Shown: piece by piece, positions 1-4,771 of the stretch
How the letters are laid out: each line of letters begins with the position of its first letter
Numbering within the stretch: the first letter of the stretch is position 1
Origin: Candidatus Kerfeldbacteria bacterium
GTDB taxonomy: Bacteria; Patescibacteriota; Patescibacteriia; Veblenbacterales; UBA10138
Length of the DNA stretch: 5,411 nucleotides
Reading direction: 5' to 3'
NCBI GenBank assembly: GCA_016234305.1
Contig: JACRFM010000038.1
Span: 1-5,411 of the forward strand
Notes under the pieces: model-generated
Seen by the model: the letters and a program-made list of their open reading frames with translations, nothing else
What the model was told of the DNA's origin: nothing
Database searches by the model: none
Translations under genes and position numbers: made by a program

Positions 1-43
1 CGAGTTTACCGCTTCGCGGGTTGAAGTGCTGGAAATCAAATAA
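1..43 (+). CDS. 3' end of an unidentified gene (partial)
   Basis: The frame that opens at base 2 reads EFTASRVEVLEIK and ends at TAA (41-43). Only 13 residues are visible, too few to name a family. The alternating hydrophobic and charged residues of RVEVLEIK suggest a terminal beta strand. That this is a real gene end is inferred from the coding-like codons and from the intrinsic terminator 40 nt downstream in the same orientation. An 8-nt-period array starts right after the stop. Confidence 0.55.
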   Translation, partial: EFTASRVEVLEIK

Positions 44-90
44 CCATTACAACACCGAAACACTAGAACACTTGAACAACTGAAAACAGG
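43..90 (+). repeat. Octamer tandem array, consensus AACACTTG
   Basis: AACAC-like cores begin at 51, 59, 67, 75 (AACAA) and 83 (AAAAC), exactly 8 nt apart, giving five degenerate units. A weaker unit may start at 43. The last unit overlaps the left arm of the terminator. The same consensus occurs on the - strand at 3858-3889, behind another gene. The function is unknown. Confidence 0.6.
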
Positions 91-117
91 CTCGCTAAAA
101 CGGGCCTGTTTTTATTA
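83..117 (+). terminator. Rho-independent terminator of the upstream gene
   Basis: The left arm AAAACAGGCTCG (83-94) pairs with CGGGCCTGTTTT (101-112) around the loop CTAAAA. There is one G:U pair (T92:G103) and the U-rich run starts directly after the GC core. This is a canonical intrinsic terminator and would end transcription of the partial gene ahead of clpC. Confidence 0.85.
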
Positions 118-167
118 ATTTTAAAAATGAACCTCTGTACAGCAAGCTATATGGGCTCAGATTTTAA

Positions 168-273
168 GTAAAAAGTAAAAAGTCAAATCTCAAATCCACA
201 ACCCAAAAGTAAAAACTTATTAAACTTTTGAATTTTGACTTGTGGTTTTGACTTTTGCGATTTGATTTTTGAG
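168..273. repeat. Two opposed blocks of seven heptamers (inverted array)
   Basis: The left block (168-216) is seven 7-nt units of GT(C/A)AAAA type. The right block (225-273) is seven 7-nt units with consensus TTTTGAC, its reverse complement. The variants are TTTTGAA, TTTGTGG, TTTTGCG, ATTTGAT and TTTTGAG. An 8-nt spacer (217-224) separates the blocks. The off-consensus third unit from the centre is matched on both sides: CCACAA at 196-201 pairs with TTGTGG at 240-245. The array therefore behaves as one long imperfect hairpin. Between the terminator and clpC (118-346) I see no gene, only this array and the candidate promoter. Confidence 0.7.
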
Positions 274-283
274 TTAATATATT
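255..283 (+). promoter_or_regulatory. Candidate sigma-70-type promoter for clpC-comF
   Basis: TTGCGA (255-260) and TATATT (278-283) are 17 bp apart, matching 4/6 and 5/6 consensus bases. Transcription would start near 290, about 55 nt before the clpC start. The -35 hexamer lies inside the right heptamer block. No CIRCE inverted repeat (GAGTGCTAA type) is present, so HrcA control is not indicated. In such AT-rich DNA a chance match is quite possible. Confidence 0.35.
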
Positions 284-346
284 TTTTACATTTTGAATTT
301 CCTCTGGTTGATTTATCTGTTTTTAAATGCTAAACTACAGTTTACT

Positions 347-2896
347 ATGTTTGATATTCTTTCTAAATTCACCACCCGCTACCAAAACACCTTGCTAAAC
401 GCCCACCAAGCGGCCCGGCAAACCGGCCGGAGCCTGGTGGAAATAAAGGATTTATTTTACGCCCTGACTTTGGAGCAGGGTTCGTTGGCTAATGATTTTT
501 TAAGCAAACAAACCGTAACCCCAAAAGTAGTGGAACAAAAATTGTACGGCACCAATCTGCCGGCCGCCGCCGAACCGGCTAATTTGGCTGCACCGCTGAT
601 TAATTCCTTGGAAGTTAAACTCTCGTCTTGGCCGTGGGATAAAATCCTCCTAGGTTATCTAGACGAGGCGGCTAAAAAAATTATTGAACGTTCGGTGGTA
701 ATTGCCTGGCGTTTTAATCATCGCTATATTGGCACGGAACACTTGCTCTACGCCTTAACTGATAATGACGGAGAGATAGTTAAAAATTTATGGAACCAGC
801 TGAACCTGACTCCAACCCTGCTTAAGCAGCAACTGCTGGCGGCTCTAAAAAGCACTTCTCGTTTTCCCGATTTAACCCAAGCGCTGTTAACTGACGACGA
901 ACCAAGCGACAATAAAATTAGCGAGGAAACACCGGCCTTGGATTTTTTCTGCACTGATTTAACTTCCCGGGAAATCCAAAGCCAGGTTGACCCGGTAATC
1001 GGACGCGACGCCGAAATTGAACGATTAATAAATATTCTGGCGCGGCGCAGCAAAAATAATCCCCTGCTGCTCGGCGACCCCGGCGTAGGTAAAACCGCCA
1101 TTGTGGAAGGACTCGCCAAACGCATCTTGGAACAAAAGGTGCCGGAATTTTTACTGGGCAAAAAAATCTATGCGCTGGATTTGGGATTGGTAGTGGCCGG
1201 CACCATGTATCGCGGCGAATTTGAAAACCGCTTAAAACAAATTCTGGATGAATTAAAAATTCACCCGGAAATAATTATTTTTATTGATGAAATCCACACC
1301 ATTATCGGCACCGGGGCCGCGCCCGGCTCACTGGACCTCGCTAACTTGCTTAAACCAGCCATGGCTAAGGGTTTAATTCGCTGTATTGGCGCCACTACGC
1401 CCGAGGAATACAAAAAATCCATTGAGACCGACGCGGCTTTGGAGCGCCGCTTTCAAGTTTTGCAGATTGCCGAACCAGGGACAGCTGAAACCATCAAGGT
1501 ACTCCAGGGTATTCGTAATAATTACGAACGCTTTCACGGCGTAACCATTAGCCAAGAAGCGATTGAGGCAGCCGTGGAATTTTCCGAAAGATATTTGCCG
1601 GAAAAATTCCTGCCGGACAAAGCCATTGATTTGCTGGACGAGGCGGCTTCCAAATTAAAAATCTCTAAACCAACTGACCAAGTTGTTTTGCAAAAACGCG
1701 CCGTAGAAGCCAAACTCAAACAGCTTAGCCAGGCCAAGGAACTCGCGATTAAGGAAGAAAATTTTCCTCTGGCCATGACTTATAAAGACGAAACAGCCAG
1801 TCTAATCAGTGAGTTAAATGAACTAAACCGAATCGCGCCGCCGGCTAAAGCTAAAAATCCCTTGCTCGTAACCAGACAACAAGTTGCGGAAATTGTGGCC
1901 CAGATTACCGGCGTGGCTATAACCGAGTTGATAGCGGCGGAACGCGACCGTTTGACCAAACTGGAAAATCTATTAAGCGCGCGCCTCATTGGCCAGGCTG
2001 AAGCTGTCACGGCCGTCGCGCAAGCCATCCGCCGGTCGCGCCTCGGGCTCGCGAGCCCTACCCGGCCGATTGGTTCATTTATGTTTTTGGGGCCTTCGGG
2101 CGTAGGTAAAACTGAACTGGCTAAGCTGATGGCGGAAATTGTTTTTAATGACCCGGCTAGTTTAATTCGCCTTGATATGTCGGAGTTTGCCGAGGCTTTC
2201 AATGTCTCTAAATTGATCGGCGCCCCGGCAGGTTACGTAGGCTACAAAGACAGCAACAAACTGACCGACCTGGTAAAACGCAAACCGGCTTGCGTGGTTT
2301 TATTTGATGAAATCGAAAAAGCCCACCCTGATATTTTTAATCTGCTCTTACAAATTCTGGAAGATGGCCATTTGACCGACGCGGCCGGCAAGCAAATTAA
2401 TTTTAAAAACACGCTCATCATTATGACCTCTAATCTCGGCCTGGCTGAACTTAATCAACAGGCTAAGCTCGGTTTTACGGCCGACAGCAAATCGGCTTTG
2501 GAAAATTTCCAAACCAATTACGAACAAACCAAAAATCATTTACTGGCTGAAGTTAAAAAATTTTTCCGGCCGGAATTCCTTAACCGGCTGGACAATATTC
2601 TGGTCTTTAATCCACTCACCGAAAACGACTTAGCCAAAATTGTGGAACTGCAAATGGCTGATTTTAATACGCGTTTGCGCACGCAAAAAATTAATCTAGC
2701 GGTCAAAGTAACACCCGCCACGGCCAAGGCTATGGCCCGGTTAACTTTCTCACCCGAACAAGGCGCCCGCGGTTTGCGCCGGCTGTTGCAAAATCAACTG
2801 GAAGACCCGCTAACCAACGAGCTAATCGCCGGCTCAATCAAACTTCCGGCCAAGCTGACTGTTAAAGTCAAAGACCAGCGACTAACTTGGTCTTAA
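347..2896 (+). CDS. clpC: ATP-dependent Clp protease ATP-binding subunit, ClpC type
   Basis: Hsp100 AAA+ unfoldase of 849 aa, cytosolic, expected to form a hexamer that unfolds proteins and threads them into ClpP. Two Clp N repeats come first: about 6-50, divergent, and about 104-160, with the family hallmark IGTEHLL. The first AAA+ module has Walker A GDPGVGKT (243-250), pore Tyr288 in YRGEFE, Walker B FIDEIH (312-317) and arginine fingers R367/R368. A short middle region carries a UVR-like motif (about 467-482), which points to ClpC and away from ClpB with its long coiled coil. The second module has GPSGVGKT (582-589), pore motif GYVGY (629-633), Walker B D654/E655, the ClpP-docking tripeptide LGF (708-710), arginine finger R747 and sensor 2 GARGLRR (806-812). 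All catalytic residues are intact. I chose ATG 347 because the frame upstream to a TTG at 293 encodes a non-conserved hydrophobic stretch. No Shine-Dalgarno site is visible. Confidence 0.95.
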   Translation: MFDILSKFTTRYQNTLLNAHQAARQTGRSLVEIKDLFYALTLEQGSLANDFLSKQTVTPKVVEQKLYGTNLPAAAEPANLAAPLINSLEVKLSSWPWDKILLGYLDEAAKKIIERSVVIAWRFNHRYIGTEHLLYALTDNDGEIVKNLWNQLNLTPTLLKQQLLAALKSTSRFPDLTQALLTDDEPSDNKISEETPALDFFCTDLTSREIQSQVDPVIGRDAEIERLINILARRSKNNPLLLGDPGVGKTAIVEGLAKRILEQKVPEFLLGKKIYALDLGLVVAGTMYRGEFENRLKQILDELKIHPEIIIFIDEIHTIIGTGAAPGSLDLANLLKPAMAKGLIRCIGATTPEEYKKSIETDAALERRFQVLQIAEPGTAETIKVLQGIRNNYERFHGVTISQEAIEAAVEFSERYLPEKFLPDKAIDLLDEAASKLKISKPTDQVVLQKRAVEAKLKQLSQAKELAIKEENFPLAMTYKDETASLISELNELNRIAPPAKAKNPLLVTRQQVAEIVAQITGVAITELIAAERDRLTKLENLLSARLIGQAEAVTAVAQAIRRSRLGLASPTRPIGSFMFLGPSGVGKTELAKLMAEIVFNDPASLIRLDMSEFAEAFNVSKLIGAPAGYVGYKDSNKLTDLVKRKPACVVLFDEIEKAHPDIFNLLLQILEDGHLTDAAGKQINFKNTLIIMTSNLGLAELNQQAKLGFTADSKSALENFQTNYEQTKNHLLAEVKKFFRPEFLNRLDNILVFNPLTENDLAKIVELQMADFNTRLRTQKINLAVKVTPATAKAMARLTFSPEQGARGLRRLLQNQLEDPLTNELIAGSIKLPAKLTVKVKDQRLTWS

Positions 2897-2904
2897 ATCA
2901 ACTT

Positions 2905-3645
2905 ATGCGCTGGGGGGAAATTTGGCAGTTTGTTAAAAAGATATTTGACTGGCTGAAAGATGCGCTCTTTCCCCGCCGGTGTTTGGGCTGCCAGGCGTGG
3001 GGCGAATGGTGCTGCCTTAAATGTCTGGCTGAACTGGAATTTCCCCGGCAACTCCACTGCCCGAGCTGCGGAACGGCCAGCCCGGTGGGTGAATTTTGCC
3101 CGAGTTGCAAAACCGGCCGCGCTTTAGACGGCCTGTGGGCTGTCCAACCCTATGGCCAACCCTTAATAAAAAAATTGATTCACGATTTTAAATACGAATA
3201 CCTGACTGAGCTGGCCGATACTTTAGGACAAATTCTTATAACCACTTTGCGCGCCTATCAGTTGCCGCCGGTTTGGCATAGTCTTAAGCCGAGCGAGTGG
3301 CAACTGGTACCAGTACCCTTGGCCCGGCGGCGTTTACGCGAACGCGGCTTTAACCAGGCTGATTTGCTAGCCCAAATTGTGGCCCGGGCAACTGGTTTAA
3401 AAAAACAGGACATACTAACGCGTGCCCACACGACTATGCCGCAAAGCAAAATTACCGACTATAACAAACGCCGGCAAAATCTGCGCCAGGTATTTAAATT
3501 AAAACCAGAGGTTAATTGCCAAAACCAAGTCTATATTCTAGTAGATGATGTTTACACCTCCGGTACCACTCTGGAAGAGTGCGCCAAACTATTAAAGTCC
3601 GGCGGCGCGCTGGAAGTTTGGGGGCTGACTGTGGCCAAAGGCTAA
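2905..3645 (+). CDS. comF: ComF-family phosphoribosyltransferase-like protein
   Basis: A 246-aa protein of the ComF/GntX family, the usual size. These proteins combine an N-terminal zinc ribbon with a type I phosphoribosyltransferase fold. In competent bacteria ComF is needed for DNA uptake, though the reaction is unsettled. Cysteine pairs lie at 26/29, 37/40, 52/55 and 65/68, enough for two zinc sites. The family motif RGFNQA (147-152) follows VPVP, and the PRPP-binding loop reads VDDVYTSGTT (213-222). The ATG at 2905 lies 8 nt after the clpC stop. A TTG at 2887 in the same frame would instead overlap clpC by 10 nt. Neither has a clear Shine-Dalgarno site, so translation is probably coupled to clpC. 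No com pilus or channel genes are visible here, so a role in DNA uptake rests on the family alone. Confidence 0.9.
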   Translation: MRWGEIWQFVKKIFDWLKDALFPRRCLGCQAWGEWCCLKCLAELEFPRQLHCPSCGTASPVGEFCPSCKTGRALDGLWAVQPYGQPLIKKLIHDFKYEYLTELADTLGQILITTLRAYQLPPVWHSLKPSEWQLVPVPLARRRLRERGFNQADLLAQIVARATGLKKQDILTRAHTTMPQSKITDYNKRRQNLRQVFKLKPEVNCQNQVYILVDDVYTSGTTLEECAKLLKSGGALEVWGLTVAKG

Positions 3646-3657
3646 CCCTAGAACAAA

Positions 3658-3702
3658 TTTCTAATGTCTAATTCCTAATTACTAAATAATTCCTAAATAA
3701 TT
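3658..3702. repeat. Heptamer array NNNCTAA plus a 10-bp direct repeat
   Basis: CTAA occurs at 3661, 3668, 3675 and 3682, exactly every 7 nt. The period then breaks, and CTAAATAATT is present twice (3682-3691 and 3693-3702). The array begins 12 nt after the comF stop. Highly AT-rich sequence continues to 3723. This consensus differs from the arrays at 43-90 and 168-273. Confidence 0.55.
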
Positions 3703-3723
3703 TTTAATTTAAAATTAAAATTA

Positions 3724-3752
3724 CCGCCTGCCCCGCTAAGCGGGGCAGGCGG
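3724..3752. terminator. GC-rich 14-bp palindrome between convergent genes
   Basis: The arm 3724-3737 (CCGCCTGCCCCGCT) is perfectly complementary to 3739-3752, with a single base between, so in RNA the loop would be TAA on a 13-bp stem. On the + strand no U-run follows. On the - strand the stem is followed by TAATTTTAATTTT, a weak U-tract, so it could end the HAD transcript better than the comF one. Since it lies between convergent genes, a bidirectional terminator is the simplest reading. A dispersed palindromic repeat is the alternative. Confidence 0.5.
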
Positions 3753-3764
3753 GTCTAATCAATT

Positions 3765-3826
3765 CACTGGGTCACCGTAACACTGGATAACTTTATCATT
3801 AGCTTTTGACTGAACTTTACTTAGCT
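3765..3826. repeat. Octamer-period array, CACTGGGT/CACTGGAT type
   Basis: Units starting at 3765, 3773 and 3781 read CACTGGGT, CACCGTAA and CACTGGAT, 8 nt apart. Further right AACTTTAT (3789) and AACTTTAC (3813) are 24 nt apart, that is three periods. The phase thus persists over about 60 nt although the units degrade. I see no coding potential here. Confidence 0.4.
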
Positions 3827-3856
3827 GGGAAATTACCACGGCCATGGTAATTTCCC
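3827..3856. repeat. Perfect 12-bp inverted repeat, loop CGGCCA
   Basis: GGGAAATTACCA (3827-3838) and TGGTAATTTCCC (3845-3856) are exact reverse complements around a 6-nt loop. Neither side is followed by a U-run, so it is not a standard intrinsic terminator. It lies 17 nt past the HAD stop in the HAD direction and could protect or terminate that transcript, or be a mobile palindrome. Confidence 0.6.
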
Positions 3857-3857
3857 T

Positions 3858-3890
3858 AATCTATTTAAGTGTTCAAGTGATTAAGTGTTT
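3858..3890 (-). repeat. Octamer array AACACTT(A/G), overlapping the HAD gene end
   Basis: Read on the - strand, units start at 3889 (AACACTTA), 3881 (ATCACTTG), 3873 (AACACTTA) and 3865 (AATAGATT), 8 nt apart. The consensus is the same as at 43-90. The first two units are translated as the last residues and stop of the HAD protein (K-H-L-I-T-stop). Confidence 0.55.
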
Positions 3891-4484
3891 CTCAATCCCC
3901 AATTCATTCAACTCCTTTAACAACAATTCATAATCTTTATATAAAATTCCCGTTACGCCCAGGTTTTTAGCCAAAGCAAGATATTTTTCCGTATTATCAA
4001 TAAATAAAATTTCGCCCGGTTGGTACTTAATTCTCTGTAAAAGTAATTCCCAAATATTGCCCTGAGTTTTGTTAATTTTCAGTTCATGCGATAAGAACAA
4101 GTCGTCAAAATATTCGGACAAATCAAGCTGCTTTTGGTACAAAGGAAACACTGGCCCAAAATTATTGGACAATAAATAAACCTGGTAACGCGAGCGCAAT
4201 TGGCGCGCCAACTTTAACACCGCCATATTTAAAGCCGGTATGGTTTGAAAAATATAATTAAAATCCGCCGGCGGCTGCTTAAGGCCGAGCGAGGTAATAA
4301 GCCTGTTTAAAAACTCATCCGGCGAGATAGCGTCAGCCGCAAAGACCGGGGTTAATTTTTTGACTTCTGTTTTAATTAAAGTTTCCGGAAGTTCCAGCCG
4401 CCGGTTTAGTTCACGCGCCACGGCATCACGCCAGTTTTCCACTGTGCAAACGCCAAACCAATCAAACACTATAGCTTTAATCAT
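3873..4484 (-). CDS. HAD-superfamily hydrolase (motif I lacks the second Asp)
   Basis: A 203-aa soluble protein with the haloacid dehalogenase-type fold, probably subfamily IA with an alpha-helical cap at about 15-85. Motif I is VFDWFGV: the nucleophile D8 is kept, but position 10, normally the acid-base Asp in phosphatases, is Phe. Motif II is LLSNN (S106), motif III probably K139, and motif IV FIDN (D163, N164). Loss of the second Asp is known in L-2-haloacid dehalogenases and in YihX-like proteins, so the enzyme may be active but not a textbook phosphatase. The substrate is unknown. The frame opens further upstream, but I chose ATG 4484 because family homology begins there at once (MIKAIVFD). 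AAGGAG lies 15 nt upstream, too far for this ATG but ideal for a 3-codon ORF that ends on it. The C-terminal KHLIT is encoded by the octamer repeat. Confidence 0.88.
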   Translation of the reverse strand: MIKAIVFDWFGVCTVENWRDAVARELNRRLELPETLIKTEVKKLTPVFAADAISPDEFLNRLITSLGLKQPPADFNYIFQTIPALNMAVLKLARQLRSRYQVYLLSNNFGPVFPLYQKQLDLSEYFDDLFLSHELKINKTQGNIWELLLQRIKYQPGEILFIDNTEKYLALAKNLGVTGILYKDYELLLKELNELGIEKHLIT

Positions 4485-4505
4485 AAAAACATTATGAAGC
4501 TCCTT
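4481..4505 (-). promoter_or_regulatory. Shine-Dalgarno with 3-codon leader ORF coupled to the HAD gene
   Basis: On the - strand AAGGAG (4505-4500) is followed after 7 nt by ATG (4492-4490), then TTT TTA TGA. That stop overlaps the HAD start codon as ATGA (4484-4481). The well-spaced ribosome site therefore serves a Met-Phe-Leu mini-ORF whose terminating ribosome could restart on the HAD ATG. A looser, 15-nt-spaced direct use of AAGGAG is the alternative. Confidence 0.45.
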
Positions 4506-4744
4506 AACTTTTATGGCAAGGTTTAGGACTGAATCCTCCGCAGCTGCATCACACATTCTCCTTGACTGAAGTTCCAGCAGGAACCTTGCTCGCTTTTATC
4601 CGACTTGATATACATCGGGTCGATCTTTCCTGTCTGTGGCAAACAGGTGCGCAGGAGGATAAAACATTTAGCCACCAACGGCTACTCAGCCGCATTGAGA
4701 CATTTAAAAATCTAACTTTAGTCTTGTGGCCTTTTTAAAAAGTT
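4506..4744 (+). ncRNA. Candidate structured RNA of unknown class
   Basis: I find no credible protein gene here but many nested complementarities. The closing helix is 4518-4532 with 4718-4733, about 15 bp with one bulge and five G:U pairs. Outside it AACTTTT (4506-4512) pairs with AAAAGTT (4738-4744). Stacked inside is a 14-bp helix, 4533-4550 with 4646-4660, containing a 4-nt and a 1-nt bulge. It encloses hairpins 4571-4584, 4601-4622 (8 bp, two G:U) and 4629-4647. Between the two long helices a 5-bp hairpin lies at 4679-4692. The G:U pairs would be A:C mismatches in - strand RNA, so the + strand is favoured, and a U-run (4732-4736) follows the closing helix. I chose pairings while reading the + strand, which biases that argument. 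I see no SRP, RNase P, tmRNA or T-box signature. A divergent 6S-like RNA or a - strand leader of the HAD gene are alternatives. Confidence 0.35.
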
Positions 4745-4751
4745 GTATAAT
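4724..4751 (+). promoter_or_regulatory. Candidate rightward promoter for the small membrane ORF
   Basis: TTGTGG (4724-4729) and a perfect TATAAT (4746-4751) are 16 bp apart. The start point would fall near 4757-4759, so the transcript would begin within the AGGAGG at 4756-4761, only a few bases before the ATG at 4763. If so, the mRNA is nearly leaderless. The -35 lies in the right arm of the putative RNA's closing helix. Confidence 0.45.
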
Positions 4752-4771
4752 TATTAGGAGGTATGTCACAA
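4744..4771 (-). promoter_or_regulatory. Candidate leftward promoter toward the HAD gene
   Basis: On the - strand TTGTGA (4771-4766) and TATACA (4749-4744) are 16 bp apart, 4/6 and 4/6 to consensus. A start near 4737 would give the HAD mRNA a leader of about 250 nt that contains the complement of the structured region. The -10 overlaps the -10 of the rightward candidate promoter on the other strand. Confidence 0.35.

Noticed and set aside
43..90. CRISPR array
   Set aside because: The repeat units are 7-8 nt with no spacers of 25-40 nt, and no cas-like genes are present.
183..196. Tandem TCAAATC resembling a CtsR operator before clpC
   Set aside because: The CtsR site needs two GGTCAAA heptads about 3 nt apart. 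Here the units abut with a 7-nt period and belong to the larger heptamer array.
293..346. N-terminal extension of ClpC to the TTG at 293
   Set aside because: The extra 18 residues are hydrophobic and unlike any Clp N-terminus, and the family's N domain starts normally right after the ATG at 347.
748..1161. Open frames on the - strand inside clpC (748-1161, 1373-1555, 1534-1776, 1780-2202, 2348-2539, 2536-2727)
   Set aside because: They lie opposite a fully conserved clpC frame, have low-complexity Ser/Arg/Leu-rich translations with no recognisable motif, and overlap one another. They are antisense shadows.
2898..3449. Open frames on the - strand inside comF (2898-3110 and 3258-3449)
   Set aside because: They are opposite the ComF zinc ribbon and phosphoribosyltransferase coding sequence, and have no family features.
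3873..3875. TGA recoded as glycine, as in some related candidate phyla
   Set aside because: No in-frame TGA occurs in clpC or comF. Reading through this TGA would add only four residues before a TAG, so it serves as an ordinary stop.
4485..4556. N-terminal extension of the HAD protein up to 4556
   Set aside because: The extra 24 residues have no family counterpart and lie in the region with strong RNA-like complementarity. MIKAIVFD is the typical HAD N-terminus.
4513..4569. An 18-codon + strand ORF (MARFRTESS start) that could be a leader peptide
   Set aside because: It has no ribosome binding site, lies within the arms of the putative RNA helices, and has no run of regulatory codons.
4500..4744. 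Assignment of the structured region to SRP RNA, RNase P RNA, tmRNA, T-box or a common riboswitch
   Set aside because: None of the signature sequences (SRP GGAAG-type apical motif, RNase P core, tmRNA tag and tRNA-like end, T-box, TPP, SAM, FMN or cobalamin cores) could be found on either strand.
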